A stretch of 64,000 nt of DNA from Acidobacteriota bacterium (GTDB taxonomy: Bacteria; Acidobacteriota; Aminicenantia; Aminicenantales; Saccharicenantaceae): NCBI GenBank assembly GCA_029569255.1, contig JAKQUO010000026.1, forward strand, positions 1 through 64,000, given 5' to 3'. The notes below the pieces were generated by a model. The model was not told where the DNA came from. It did not search any database and was given only the letters and a program-made list of their open reading frames with translations. Shown here piece after piece: positions 1 through 8,303 of this stretch; the first letter of the stretch is position 1, and every line of letters begins with the position of its first letter. The translations under genes and the position numbers were made by a program.

Positions 1-791
1 CCCGTGCCCGAGTCGGCGCCCATGTTGCCGAAGACCATGAGCTGGACGTTGACGGCCGTGCCCCAGGCCTCGGGGATGTCGTACATCTTCCGGTAGGCGA
101 TGGCCCGCTCGTTCATCCAGGAGCCGAAGACGGCCCCGATCGCCCCCCAGAGCTGGCGGCGGGGGTCGTCGGGGAAGTCGTGGCCCGTCCTCTCCTTGAT
201 CGCGGCCTTGAACCTGGCGACCAGGTCCTCGAGGTCGGCGGCGGTGAGGTCGGCGTCCGCCCGGACGCCGCGCTCGCGCTTCTTGCTTTCGATGATCTCC
301 TCGAAGGGGTCGATGTCGTCCTTGTGGACGGGCCTGAGGCCCAGGACGACGTCGCCGTACATCTGGACGAAGCGGCGGTAGCAGTCGAAGACGAAGCGCT
401 CGTTTCCGGTCCTGGCGACGAGGGCGGCCGCGGTCCTGTCGTTGAGGCCGAGGTTGAGGATGGTGTCCATCATGCCCGGCATGGAGGCCCGGGCCCCGGA
501 GCGGACCGAGACGAGGAGCGGGTCCTTGGCGTCGCCGAAGGCCCGGCCCGCGGCCTTTTCGAGCTTCTTGAGGTTCTTCTCGACCTCGAGGCGGACGACC
601 TCGGGGATCCTCTTCCGGTTCTTGTAGTAGAGGGCGCAGACCTCGGTCGATATGGTGAACCCCGGGGGCACGGGCAGGCCGATCCCGGCCATCTCGGCCA
701 GGTTGGCGCCCTTGCCGCCGAGCGTGTCCTTCATCCTCATGTTGCCTTCGGCGGCCCCGGTCCCGAAGAAATAAACATACTTCTTGGCCAT
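1..791 (-). CDS. ppdK: Pyruvate, phosphate dikinase, N-terminal part (runs off window)
   Basis: The frame opens with ATG at 791, after AGGAGA, and stays open to the window edge, so about 263 codons of a protein usually near 900 residues are present. The start [10 protein letters not shown] followed by [10 protein letters not shown] is the nucleotide-binding entry of PPDK, and [21 protein letters not shown] is the family signature of the ATP-grasp domain (about residues 95-115). PPDK interconverts pyruvate, ATP and phosphate with phosphoenolpyruvate, AMP and pyrophosphate in the cytosol. The phosphohistidine and PEP domains lie outside the window. It is transcribed away from the MauE-like gene region by its own promoter at 826-854. 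Confidence 0.95.
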   Translation of the reverse strand, partial: MAKKYVYFFGTGAAEGNMRMKDTLGGKGANLAEMAGIGLPVPPGFTISTEVCALYYKNRKRIPEVVRLEVEKNLKKLEKAAGRAFGDAKDPLLVSVRSGARASMPGMMDTILNLGLNDRTAAALVARTGNERFVFDCYRRFVQMYGDVVLGLRPVHKDDIDPFEEIIESKKRERGVRADADLTAADLEDLVARFKAAIKERTGHDFPDDPRRQLWGAIGAVFGSWMNERAIAYRKMYDIPEAWGTAVNVQLMVFGNMGADSGT

Positions 792-825
792 TCTGTCGTC
801 TCCTGAAGGGTGAACTATCCGATGA

Positions 826-854
826 AATATACACGGATTCCGGCCGCATTTCAA
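826..854 (-). promoter_or_regulatory. Predicted sigma-70 promoter of ppdK
   Basis: On the minus strand TTGAAA (854-849) and TATATT (831-826) are separated by 17 bases, about 35 bases upstream of the ppdK start codon. Spacing and hexamers fit the housekeeping consensus well. Confidence 0.55.
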
Positions 855-975
855 ACGGGCCGAGGAAGGGCCGCCGACGCGACTTCCCGCAAGCGCGTCC
901 CGGGGCCGGTTCGGTTCGCCCGCGGGGTCGAAAAGGCCGACCCAGAGCTTGAGGGCTAAATGAGGGAGGGGGTCG

Positions 976-1404
976 CTATGAGCGCGCCTTGGCGCGGGGC
1001 CCCGGCGCTAAAAGCAGGCTCAGCCCCAAGGCCAGCATGCCCAGGTCCTCGAGGACGACGCTCCAGCCGGACTTGCGGCTCAGGGAGCCGAAGCAGCCGC
1101 AGTCGACGTCGAGGCCGCGGGCCATGGTGACGAGGGTCAGGACGATGAAGAAGACGAGCAGGACGGTGATGGCCAGGGCCGCGCCTCGCCTGCAGACCCC
1201 GGAGACGAGGAACGCGCCGGCCAGGATCTCGAGCCAGGGCAGGACGAGCGCCGCGAGGAACGACAGGGATTGGCCGACCAGCCGGTAGTTGCGGATGTCC
1301 TGGGCGAAGCCGAGCGGGTCGACGACCTTGACGACGCCGGCGTAGATGAAAAGCCCGCCCAGGACGACCCGGAAAACGAGAAGGAGGGGCCTATTCCGGA
1401 GCAT
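976..1404 (-). CDS. MauE/DoxX-family membrane protein
   Basis: A 142-residue integral membrane protein with four predicted helices (roughly residues 5-25, 47-67, 72-92, 115-133). The pattern [20 protein letters not shown] at the N-terminus and the CGCFG motif near residue 102 match the MauE/DoxX redox-associated family, whose members often pass electrons or thiol equivalents to periplasmic partners. Its start overlaps the end of the rhodanese gene by 14 bases, so the two are translationally coupled, and the rhodanese may supply sulfane sulfur to the same pathway. The exact substrate cannot be told from sequence. Confidence 0.75.
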   Translation of the reverse strand: MLRNRPLLLVFRVVLGGLFIYAGVVKVVDPLGFAQDIRNYRLVGQSLSFLAALVLPWLEILAGAFLVSGVCRRGAALAITVLLVFFIVLTLVTMARGLDVDCGCFGSLSRKSGWSVVLEDLGMLALGLSLLLAPGPRAKARS

Positions 1405-1882
1405 CGCCCTTCTCCCCGGGCAGGCCGGCCCGCTCCCATTCCTCCCACCCGCCGTCGAAGACGCGGATGTCCGTGAAGCCCTTCTCGTGGAGGAGCTTGG
1501 CCAGGGCCAGGCTCGACGTGCAGTCCCCGCCCTCGCAATAGACGACCAGCGTCCCTTCGAGCGGCAAGCGCCCGAGGAACGACGGCGGGGAGGCCTCGGC
1601 CTCCCCGGCCGGCGCGCTCAGGGCCCGCGGCACGCGGCCCAGGCGGTAATGGGCCGCCGTCCGGGCGTCGAGGAAGACGGCCTCCCCCGTCCGCCACAGG
1701 TCCTCGGCCTCGGGCAGGGTGATCATCCGGACGCCGGGATAGTCGGCGGCGACGAAGAACGTCTCCCGGAACTCGCCCCGGGCGAACCTCCGGACGAGGG
1801 GGAAATGGACGACGGCGGCCACGGCGACGCTCAGGGCCGCGATGGCCAGCGCCTGCCAGGCGGTCCGCCGGGCCTCGCTCAC
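1391..1882 (-). CDS. Membrane-anchored rhodanese-like protein
   Basis: A 163-residue protein with an N-terminal membrane anchor (about residues 8-27) and one rhodanese domain (about 50-155). The active-site loop reads YCEGGDCTSS, so the catalytic cysteine is present, and the fold ends with the usual VFDGGWEEW motif. Rhodaneses move sulfane sulfur between thiols; the anchor places this one on the outer face of the membrane. It lies 14 bases downstream of the aminotransferase stop codon and overlaps the MauE-like gene, suggesting one three-gene operon. Confidence 0.85.
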   Translation of the reverse strand: MSEARRTAWQALAIAALSVAVAAVVHFPLVRRFARGEFRETFFVAADYPGVRMITLPEAEDLWRTGEAVFLDARTAAHYRLGRVPRALSAPAGEAEASPPSFLGRLPLEGTLVVYCEGGDCTSSLALAKLLHEKGFTDIRVFDGGWEEWERAGLPGEKGDAPE

Positions 1883-1896
1883 GTCCGGGCCGCCCC

Positions 1897-3093
1897 TCAG
1901 CCGTGGACGGCCAGGTATTTCCGGAGGCCGGCCTTGAAGACCCGTATGGCCTCGGCGAGTTCGCGCCCGTTGACGACATAGGCGATGCGGGCCTCGTCGA
2001 CGCCCAGGCTCGGCGTCGAATAGAAGCCGGGGGCCGGGGCGATCATGACCGTCTTGCCGTCCAGCGAGAAATCCTGGAGGAGCCAGACGGCGAAGTGCTC
2101 GATGTCCTTGACCGGCAGGCGGACGATGACGTAGAAGGCCCCCTCGGGCTTGTGGATGACGATGCCGGGAATGTCCTTGAGCCCCTCGTAGAGGATGTTG
2201 CGGCGCTTGTCGTACTCGGCCCGGACGCCGTCGAAGTACTCCATCGGCATGTTGTAGGCGGCCAGGGCGGCGTGCTGCTCGACCGAGGGCGGGCAGAGGC
2301 GGGCCTGGGCGAACTTGAGCAGGGCCGCGTAGACGTCCTTGTTCCGGGTGATGACCATCCCGATCCGGGCCCCGCAGCAGCTGTAGCGCTTGGAGATGCT
2401 GTCGACGACGATGACCCGGTCCTTGATGTCCGGGAACTCGAGGATGCTCTTGTGCTTCAGGCCGTCGTAGACGAACTCCTTGTAGACCTCGTCGCCGACG
2501 AGGAAGAGGCCGCGCTTCCTGACGACGGCCACGACCCGCTCCAGCTCCTCGGGAGTGTAGACGGTGCCGGTCGGGTTGTTGGGCGAGCAGAGCAGGACGG
2601 CCTTGGTCTTCGGGGTGATGCGGGCCTCGAGGGCCGCGGCCGGCGGCAGCCGGAAGCCGTCCTCGACCGAGAGCGGCAGGGGCACGATCTTCAGGCCGGC
2701 GAAGGCGGCGTAGCCGTTGTAGTTCGTGTAGTAGGGCTCGGGGACGATGATCTCGTCGCCGACGTCGCCCAGGACGGAGAAGGTGAAGTGAATGGCCTCC
2801 GACCCGCCGGTCGTGATGAGGACCTCGTCCGGGTCGAGCGGGATGCCGTATTTCGCGAAGTAGCGGGTGACGGCCTGGCGCAGCTCGAGGAAGCCCTGGG
2901 CCGGCCCGTAGGCCAGGACCGGCTGGCTCCAGTTGCGGAAGGTGTCGATGACCGGCTGCGGGGCCGGGATGTCGGGATCGCCGATGTTGAGGTGGAAGAT
3001 CTTGGTCCCCCTGGCCTTGGCGGCGTCGGCGTAGGGCTTGAGCTTGCGGATCGGGGACGCCTGGATGTCCTGGGCGCGACGGGAAACGTTCAT
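1897..3093 (-). CDS. Class I/II pyridoxal-phosphate aminotransferase (aspartate-type)
   Basis: The 398-residue product starts at ATG 3093, which has AGGAGG eight bases upstream; the open frame continues far upstream but that part is not coding. It has the fold-type I landmarks: NNPTG (residues 172-176), the PLP-contacting Asp in DEVY (201), the Schiff-base Lys in SISKR (K235) and the following GARIG arginine (R243). These define the aspartate/alanine/aromatic aminotransferase group that moves amino groups between amino acids and 2-oxoacids. Substrate choice is not resolved. First gene of an operon with the rhodanese and MauE-like genes. Confidence 0.9.
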   Translation of the reverse strand: MNVSRRAQDIQASPIRKLKPYADAAKARGTKIFHLNIGDPDIPAPQPVIDTFRNWSQPVLAYGPAQGFLELRQAVTRYFAKYGIPLDPDEVLITTGGSEAIHFTFSVLGDVGDEIIVPEPYYTNYNGYAAFAGLKIVPLPLSVEDGFRLPPAAALEARITPKTKAVLLCSPNNPTGTVYTPEELERVVAVVRKRGLFLVGDEVYKEFVYDGLKHKSILEFPDIKDRVIVVDSISKRYSCCGARIGMVITRNKDVYAALLKFAQARLCPPSVEQHAALAAYNMPMEYFDGVRAEYDKRRNILYEGLKDIPGIVIHKPEGAFYVIVRLPVKDIEHFAVWLLQDFSLDGKTVMIAPAPGFYSTPSLGVDEARIAYVVNGRELAEAIRVFKAGLRKYLAVHG

Positions 3094-3135
3094 GCCGTGC
3101 TCCTCCTGGTCTCGTGGTCCGGTGCGTAAGGGCCT

Positions 3136-3165
3136 ATTATAAGAGAACGCCCCGGCGCATCGCAA
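3136..3165 (-). promoter_or_regulatory. Predicted promoter of aminotransferase operon
   Basis: TTGCGA (3165-3160) and a perfect TATAAT (3141-3136) on the minus strand are 18 bases apart, about 43 bases before the aminotransferase start. Confidence 0.55.
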
Positions 3166-3206
3166 CCTTCCGCGTCGAGAACGCCCGCCGGCCTCCGGGA
3201 CGACGC

Positions 3207-4592
3207 TCAAATGGCGAAGCCGAGGATGATCCTGTAGGTCGCGAAACGGAACCTCATCTCCCTGTAGGGGTCCCAGGCCCCGAGGGCGCCGACGCCGTCG
3301 AAGACGGACGGCCGGCTGCCGACGGCCTGGCCGCCGAGCGAGTAGCCGAGGCCCACGGTCAGGGCCGTCCTCTTGATGAAGAGCTCGGCGCCGGTCATGA
3401 AGTGGTAGTTGTCCCAGTTCGTCAGCGAGAGGTTCGCAGACGTCCCCGGCCTCCTGGCCGAATAGTCGGTGGTGAAGCTGGCGTAGCCTTTGAACCGCGA
3501 GGAATAGAACCACTCCAGCCCGAAGCCCGTGTTCATCACGGCCTCGAGCTCCTGGGTGACGTCGATCGAAAAGGCCTCGCCCGTCGACTGGGCGGCGGAA
3601 TCGGCGGCGTCGACGACGGTGTAGGGGCGGACCCGGCCGAACCATTCCCCGCTGGCGTAGATGCGGACCTTGTGGATCTTGAAGGTCACGCCCATGGCCA
3701 GCGAGAAGGGCGAGCGGTAGGCGGCCGGCAGGCGGTCCTGATAGTCGGCGGCCAGGTAATCGTCGGCCCTCCCGTCGCCGTCCGTGTCGAGGCCGGCGAC
3801 GGACGAATCGGCGCCGGCCATCCCCCGGCCGGAAACGGCCAGGCTCGGCGTCGTCACGGTCAATCCCAGGGTGATATCCGTGAGATCGACGGCCAGGCCG
3901 ACCTTCCAGAGGACGCGGAAGTGGCTGTACCGGTACTGCCGGGCCCCCAGGACGGAGGCCGCGCCGCCGGCCCCCGTCAGGACCTCGAGGCGCTCCTGGA
4001 CGCTGGCCCAGTGCGACCGGACAGCGAGATACTGGCTGACGCCGACGCCGAACGTCCTCGCCGGCCGGTAGGACCAGGTCAGGCCGAGCCACGACTCGGC
4101 GAGCTTCTCGTCGAACCGGAACTGGGTGGCGTAATACTCGGGGCCGAACCCGCCAGGGACGATGTCCCGGGAGCCTGTCCCGGAGATCGAGGCGCCGAGC
4201 TTGACGGCCTGGCGGGCGAGATAGGAGTAGCCGAACCAGTGCCTCGGCCCCAGGCCCCGGATGCGGAACGAGCCGGCGACGAGCGTCGGGGCCGGGCTGG
4301 GGCTTTGGGCGTTGAGGGGGACGGCCTCGAAGGAGCCGCCGACCAAGCTCAAGCGGGGGTATTGGATGATGTTGGCGGCCATCAGGGTCTGCGGCTTCTC
4401 GATCAGGCTCAGGCCGCCGGGATTGTAATAGGTCCCCGACAGGTCGAGGACGCTGCCGATGACCGCCCCGCCGAGCAGGGTGGCCCGCGTTCCGTACTGG
4501 TTCGTCCAATAATGGGAATCCTGGGCGGCCGCCTGGCGGGCCAGGACGAACAGGGATAAGGCGGCCAGGACAGGCAGGCGGAGGTCCCTCAC
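3207..4592 (-). CDS. FadL/OMPP1-like outer-membrane protein
   Basis: A 461-residue beta-barrel candidate: a signal peptide (LPVLAALSLFVLARQAAAQ), then TYYNPGGLSLIEKPQ, the NPAGL-type N-terminal motif of FadL/TodX transport porins, and then alternating aromatic/polar strands up to the C-terminal IILGFAI. Such proteins let hydrophobic compounds cross the outer membrane. The GTG at 4592 was chosen over upstream ATGs because a TATAAA -10 box ends only nine bases before it and because the signal peptide begins there. The ligand is unknown. Confidence 0.7.
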   Translation of the reverse strand: MRDLRLPVLAALSLFVLARQAAAQDSHYWTNQYGTRATLLGGAVIGSVLDLSGTYYNPGGLSLIEKPQTLMAANIIQYPRLSLVGGSFEAVPLNAQSPSPAPTLVAGSFRIRGLGPRHWFGYSYLARQAVKLGASISGTGSRDIVPGGFGPEYYATQFRFDEKLAESWLGLTWSYRPARTFGVGVSQYLAVRSHWASVQERLEVLTGAGGAASVLGARQYRYSHFRVLWKVGLAVDLTDITLGLTVTTPSLAVSGRGMAGADSSVAGLDTDGDGRADDYLAADYQDRLPAAYRSPFSLAMGVTFKIHKVRIYASGEWFGRVRPYTVVDAADSAAQSTGEAFSIDVTQELEAVMNTGFGLEWFYSSRFKGYASFTTDYSARRPGTSANLSLTNWDNYHFMTGAELFIKRTALTVGLGYSLGGQAVGSRPSVFDGVGALGAWDPYREMRFRFATYRIILGFAI

Positions 4593-4601
4593 GGCCCCCC
4601 G

Positions 4602-4631
4602 TTTATAATCGAGTCCCGCCGGGGCCGTCAA
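4602..4631 (-). promoter_or_regulatory. Predicted promoter of the FadL-like gene
   Basis: TTGACG (4631-4626) and TATAAA (4607-4602), 18 bases apart on the minus strand. The expected transcript start is about three bases before the GTG at 4592, so the mRNA would be nearly leaderless. Confidence 0.5.
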
Positions 4632-4749
4632 GCCTCCCGCGGGGATCCGATCCCCGGCCCCCGGCTCGGAAAGCGGAGCCCCTCCTCCCGGTTGCAAACG
4701 ACGGGCCGTTTCTGCTAGGGTAAGGGGCGAAACGTGCCCCGAGGCCCCC

Positions 4750-5532
4750 ATGATCATCGTGCGCGACGCCCTCCTCCGCGAAGTCGAGAGCTGGGGCGAT
4801 CATTTCCGCTTCGTCCTCGACGCGCCGGCGGTCGGGGCGGCCGCCCGGCCCGGCCAGTTCGTCATGGTCAAGGCGGCCGCGGGCGCCTCCCCCCTGCTCC
4901 GCCGCCCGCTCGGCGTCCACGACGCGAGCGCCGCCGGCATCGAGCTCTTCTTCAAGGTCGCCGGGCAGGGCACCGAGGCCCTGTCGCGGAAGAAGGCGGG
5001 CGACCGGATCGACCTCGTCGGCCCCCTGGGCCGGGGGTTCACGGTCCCGGCCGACGCCGGCGGCCGGAGCGCCCTTCTCGTCGGAGGCGGCCGGGGCATC
5101 GCGCCGCTCTATTTCCTGGCCCGCGAGCTCGTCCGGGCCGGCTGGCGGCCGCTGGCCCTCTACGGCGGCCGGAGCCTCCCCGACATCCCCCTCCGCGGGC
5201 GGTTCGAGGCGGCCGGCGTCCCGGTCCTCTGCTCGACCGACGACGGCAGCTTCGGCTTCGCGGGCCTGGTCACGGAGCTGGCCTCCCGCGAGCTCGGGAA
5301 GAACAGGCCGGACAGGCTCTACGCCTGCGGCCCGGACCCGATGATGAAGTCCCTGGCCGCGGTCGCCGCCGGGCACGGCGTCGCGGCCGAGTTCTCGCTC
5401 GAGTCCGTCATGGGCTGCGGCATCGGCGCCTGCTGGGGCTGCGTCCACCGCATCAAGGGCGAGGCGGGCGAAGGCTGGAGCAAGATCTGCGAGGAAGGCC
5501 CGGTCTTCCCCGGGGAGCGCATCCTGTGGTAG
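4750..5532 (+). CDS. pyrK: Dihydroorotate dehydrogenase B, electron-transfer subunit
   Basis: A 260-residue iron-sulfur flavoprotein. An FAD-binding barrel (about 1-100, with the RRPLGVHD flavin motif near 51-58) is followed by an NAD-binding domain (GGGRGIAPL near 112-120 and YACGPDPMMK near 191-200). A 2Fe-2S cluster sits at the C-terminus on C223, C228, C231 and C247. PyrK passes electrons from the PyrD flavin to NAD+. It overlaps pyrD by seven bases and heads the pyrK-pyrD-pyrF operon for UMP synthesis. Confidence 0.95.
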   Translation: MIIVRDALLREVESWGDHFRFVLDAPAVGAAARPGQFVMVKAAAGASPLLRRPLGVHDASAAGIELFFKVAGQGTEALSRKKAGDRIDLVGPLGRGFTVPADAGGRSALLVGGGRGIAPLYFLARELVRAGWRPLALYGGRSLPDIPLRGRFEAAGVPVLCSTDDGSFGFAGLVTELASRELGKNRPDRLYACGPDPMMKSLAAVAAGHGVAAEFSLESVMGCGIGACWGCVHRIKGEAGEGWSKICEEGPVFPGERILW

Positions 5533-6455
5533 CGGCCGGGCCGGTCGATCTCCGCGTCGCCGTCGGCCCGCTGGAGCTGCGGAACCCCGTCCTCGCGGCC
5601 AGCGGCACGTTCGGCTACGGCCTCGAGTTCGCGCCGTACCTGGACCTCGGGCGGCTCGGCGGCCTCGTCGTCAAGGGCCTGTACTACGGGCCGCGCGAGG
5701 GCAACCCCCCGCCGCGCCTGGCCGAGACCGCCTGCGGCCTCATCAACGCCATCGGCCTGCAGGGCGTCGGCGTCGAGGCCTTCGCCGCGAAGGTCCTGCC
5801 CGGGCTCCGGGCCGCCGGCGCCGCCGTCATCGTCAACGTCTGCGGCGCGGACGACGAGGAGTACGTCCGGGTCGTCGAGTTCCTGGACCGGCAGGACGGG
5901 ATCGCGGCCTACGAGCTCAACATCTCCTGCCCGAACGTCAAGAAGGAAGGGGCCTGCCCCGCCCTCTCGCCGCGGACGACTTTCGACCTGGTGAAGGGGG
6001 TCAAGCGGGCCAGCCGCCGCCCGGTCATCACCAAGCTGTCGCCGAACGTCACCAGCATCGTCGAGATCGCCCAGGCGGCCGAGGAGGCCGGCTCCGACGC
6101 CGTGGCCCTGGTCAACACCTTCCTGGCCCTGGCCGTGGACCTCGAGACGCGCCGGCCCCGCCTCGGCAACGTCTACGGCGGGCTGAGCGGGCCGGCCATC
6201 AAGCCGATCGCCCTGCGGATGGTCCACCAGGTCGCCACGCGCCTCGAGGTGCCGGTCGTCGGCATGGGCGGCATCATGACCGGGACGGACGCCCTGGAGT
6301 TCCTCGTCGCCGGGGCGGCCGCCGTCGAGGTCGGGACGGCCAATTTCGTCGACCCCGACGCCGCCGTCCGCGTCGTCGCCGAGATCGAGGCCTGGTGCCG
6401 GGCCCGCGGCGTCGCGGCCGTCCGCGACGTCATCGGGACCCTCCGGACCGATTGA
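5526..6455 (+). CDS. pyrD: Dihydroorotate dehydrogenase B, catalytic subunit
   Basis: The GTG at 5526 overlaps the pyrK stop and has GGGGAG about ten bases upstream. The 309-residue TIM barrel carries the class 1B catalytic cysteine in NISCPN (C135), the flavin-binding VVGMGGIMTG loop and the N-terminal NPVLAASGTFGYG motif. It oxidises dihydroorotate to orotate and pairs with PyrK to use NAD+ as acceptor. pyrF follows after 19 bases. Confidence 0.96.
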   Translation: MVAAGPVDLRVAVGPLELRNPVLAASGTFGYGLEFAPYLDLGRLGGLVVKGLYYGPREGNPPPRLAETACGLINAIGLQGVGVEAFAAKVLPGLRAAGAAVIVNVCGADDEEYVRVVEFLDRQDGIAAYELNISCPNVKKEGACPALSPRTTFDLVKGVKRASRRPVITKLSPNVTSIVEIAQAAEEAGSDAVALVNTFLALAVDLETRRPRLGNVYGGLSGPAIKPIALRMVHQVATRLEVPVVGMGGIMTGTDALEFLVAGAAAVEVGTANFVDPDAAVRVVAEIEAWCRARGVAAVRDVIGTLRTD

Positions 6456-6474
6456 GACCGCGAAAGGACATCCC

Positions 6475-7182
6475 ATGACCAACGCCGACCGGATCATCAT
6501 CGCCCTCGACGTCCCGGCCAAGGACGAGGCCGTCGCCCTCGTCAGCCGGCTCAAGGACGCCCGGACGTTCAAGGTCGGGCTCGAGCTCTTCACGGCCGAG
6601 GGGCCGTCGCTCTTCCGCAAGCTCAAGGCCCTGCGCAAGGACCTTTTCCTCGACCTCAAGCTCCACGACATCCCCAACACGGTGGCCGGGGCGGTCCGCT
6701 CGGCCTTCCGGCACGGCGTCCAGATGATGACCCTCCACGCGTCGGGCGGGCGGGAGATGATGGCCGCGGCGGCCGAAGCCGCGCGCCGCGGGGCGGACGA
6801 GACCGGGCGCCCGCGACCGGTCCTGCTCGGCGTGACCGTCCTGACCAGCCTCAAGGGCGCCGACCTCGAGGAGGTGGGCCAGGGCGAGGACGTCGCGGCC
6901 CAGGTCCTGCGCCTGGCCGGGCTGGCCAAGGCCGCCGGCCTGGACGGCGTCGTCTGCTCGCCCCGGGAGATCGAGGTCCTGCGCCGCGAATTCGGGCGGG
7001 AGCTGGTCATCGTCACGCCGGGCATCCGGCCCGTCTGGGCGGCGGCCCAGGACCAGAAGCGGGTCATGACCCCGGCCGAGGCGGTGGCCAAGGGGGCGGA
7101 CTACCTGGTCATCGGACGGCCCGTCACGGGCGCGCCCGCGCCGAACGAGGCCTTCCTCCGGATCGTCGAGGAGATCGCCTGA
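6475..7182 (+). CDS. pyrF: Orotidine 5'-phosphate decarboxylase
   Basis: A 235-residue TIM barrel with the catalytic charge network DLKLHDIPNT (D60, K62, H64, D65) and the phosphate-binding VTPGIRP and VIGRPVT loops, all hallmark sites of the short bacterial type I enzyme. It makes UMP from OMP, the last step of the pathway. An AAAGGA ribosome-binding site lies seven bases before ATG. It closes the pyrK-pyrD-pyrF operon; pyrE lies apart at 63168. Confidence 0.96.
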   Translation: MTNADRIIIALDVPAKDEAVALVSRLKDARTFKVGLELFTAEGPSLFRKLKALRKDLFLDLKLHDIPNTVAGAVRSAFRHGVQMMTLHASGGREMMAAAAEAARRGADETGRPRPVLLGVTVLTSLKGADLEEVGQGEDVAAQVLRLAGLAKAAGLDGVVCSPREIEVLRREFGRELVIVTPGIRPVWAAAQDQKRVMTPAEAVAKGADYLVIGRPVTGAPAPNEAFLRIVEEIA

Positions 7183-7197
7183 ATCGTTCGGGAGCGG

Positions 7198-7788
7198 TCA
7201 GAGCCGGCCGTAGCGGACGGCGAAGATCATCTTCAGGAACAAGTTGATGACGACGTGGAGCCCGATGACGACCAGGACGCAGACCGCGAGATAGCTCCCG
7301 ACCCTGTCCTTGGGCGTTCCCATCATCGGCGCGTCGAGGCCCAGATAGAGGATGTAGAGGCCGTAGAGGCTGGCCAGCACCCCCAGGGCCCAGAGGCCGG
7401 GGACGATGTAGAGGACCCCGGCCACCCAGGCCGGGGTCATGCTGTAGACGGCGAGCTTGAGGGCGGCCGTCGTGTCCCTGGCCGACGCGAAGCTCGGGGC
7501 CAGCTCGCGGATGATCAGGGCGAAGAGGTAGACGGCGGCCAGGCTGAGGACGTAGGCGACGACGGCGTTGCCGAGGGCCCGGCCGACGGGCCAGCGGTAG
7601 AGGCCAACGAAGGGCAGGCGCCGGCCGACGAGGATGTTGCCGAGGAACTGGAAGCCGGCCGGGACGGCGGCCAGGACCGCGGCGTAGGACGTGAACAGGC
7701 CCGCCGGGGTCCCCGGCTCGGCCTTGATCCTGGCCCACTCGTCCCTGGGCTCGACGAGGATCGCCCGGACGCGCGCGACGATATTCAT
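7198..7788 (-). CDS. Yip1-domain membrane protein
   Basis: A 196-residue protein with five predicted membrane segments spread over residues 30-190. The entry MNIVARVRAILVEPRDEWARI is the conserved cytosolic start of bacterial Yip1-domain proteins, and the hydrophobic arrangement with ALIIRELAPSF and YSMTPAWVAG fits that family. ATG 7788 has GGAGG seven bases upstream; the frame is open further but has no site. Function in bacteria is unknown. It converges with pyrF, leaving only 15 bases between stop codons. Confidence 0.7.
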   Translation of the reverse strand: MNIVARVRAILVEPRDEWARIKAEPGTPAGLFTSYAAVLAAVPAGFQFLGNILVGRRLPFVGLYRWPVGRALGNAVVAYVLSLAAVYLFALIIRELAPSFASARDTTAALKLAVYSMTPAWVAGVLYIVPGLWALGVLASLYGLYILYLGLDAPMMGTPKDRVGSYLAVCVLVVIGLHVVINLFLKMIFAVRYGRL

Positions 7789-7868
7789 GGGGCCTCCAGC
7801 TCGCGGCGCCATCATACCCCGGCCCGAGCGGGGGTGTCAACGCCGCGGGGGCCGCGGGAAGGGGGTGT

Positions 7869-7944
7869 TGGAGGCGCGGGTCGGACTCGAACCGACGAAT
7901 AAAGGTTTTGCAGACCTCTCCCTTAGCCTCTTGGGTACCGCGCC
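7869..7944 (-). tRNA. tRNA-Cys (GCA)
   Basis: The minus strand folds into a full cloverleaf: acceptor GGCGCGG paired with its 3' partner, anticodon loop CTGCAAA (anticodon GCA), T arm GGTTCGAGTCC and an encoded CCA (7871-7869). It is 27 bases downstream of tRNA-Gly and probably in the same transcript. Confidence 0.95.
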
Positions 7945-7971
7945 GGTCTGATCATCTCCGCGGGGGGATCA

Positions 7972-8046
7972 TGGAGCGGGCGATGGGACTTGAACCCACG
8001 ACCTTCTGCATGGCAAGCAGACGTTCTACCACTGAACTACGCCCGC
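7972..8046 (-). tRNA. tRNA-Gly (GCC)
   Basis: Complete cloverleaf on the minus strand: acceptor GCGGGCG with its complement, D arm GTTCAGTGGTAGAAC, anticodon loop TTGCCAT (anticodon GCC), T arm GGTTCAAGTCC and an encoded CCA. Confidence 0.96.
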
Positions 8047-8074
8047 CCGCTCTCTCCCGAGAACGGCACGCCTT

Positions 8075-8103
8075 ACGCTAACAGAATCGCCAGAGGCTGT
8101 CAA
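8075..8103 (-). promoter_or_regulatory. Predicted promoter of the tRNA-Gly/tRNA-Cys unit
   Basis: A perfect TTGACA (8103-8098) and TAGCGT (8080-8075) are 17 bases apart, about 29 bases before tRNA-Gly on the minus strand. Confidence 0.5.
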
Positions 8104-8266
8104 CCAATCACGGGACTCCCTCTCTCCGGCTTCGCTCGGGAATTGCCCTTAGCCGCCCACTCCCCGGAAACCTCCTTATACGGTTTCCTCCGCTCCGAGG
8201 GTCCCCCTTCAGTTCCCTCACCGCCTCGAGAGGGAGTGCCGGAATGAGAGGAAAGATCAAAGAAAA

Positions 8267-8297
8267 GGGGACACGAACCGAGGCGGTACATGTCCCC
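8267..8297. repeat. REP-like palindrome, copy 1
   Basis: Imperfect inverted repeat: left arm GGGGACACGAACC, a five-base loop, right arm GGTACATGTCCCC (11 of 13 positions pair). It lies between the secreted protein gene ending at 8304 and the tRNA genes. Related palindromes occur at 23540, 31665, 35635, 62453 and 62501. Confidence 0.7.
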
Positions 8298-8303
8298 AGG
8301 ATC

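Noticed and set aside
1897..4509. An 870-codon frame extending the aminotransferase upstream
   Set aside because: The first half is Arg/Pro/Gly-rich and antisense-like, overlaps the FadL-like gene in another frame, and the ribosome site and family N-terminus fix the start at 3093.
7990..8247. An 85-codon plus-strand frame over the tRNA-Gly gene
   Set aside because: It reads through the complement of a tRNA and a gap; no support.
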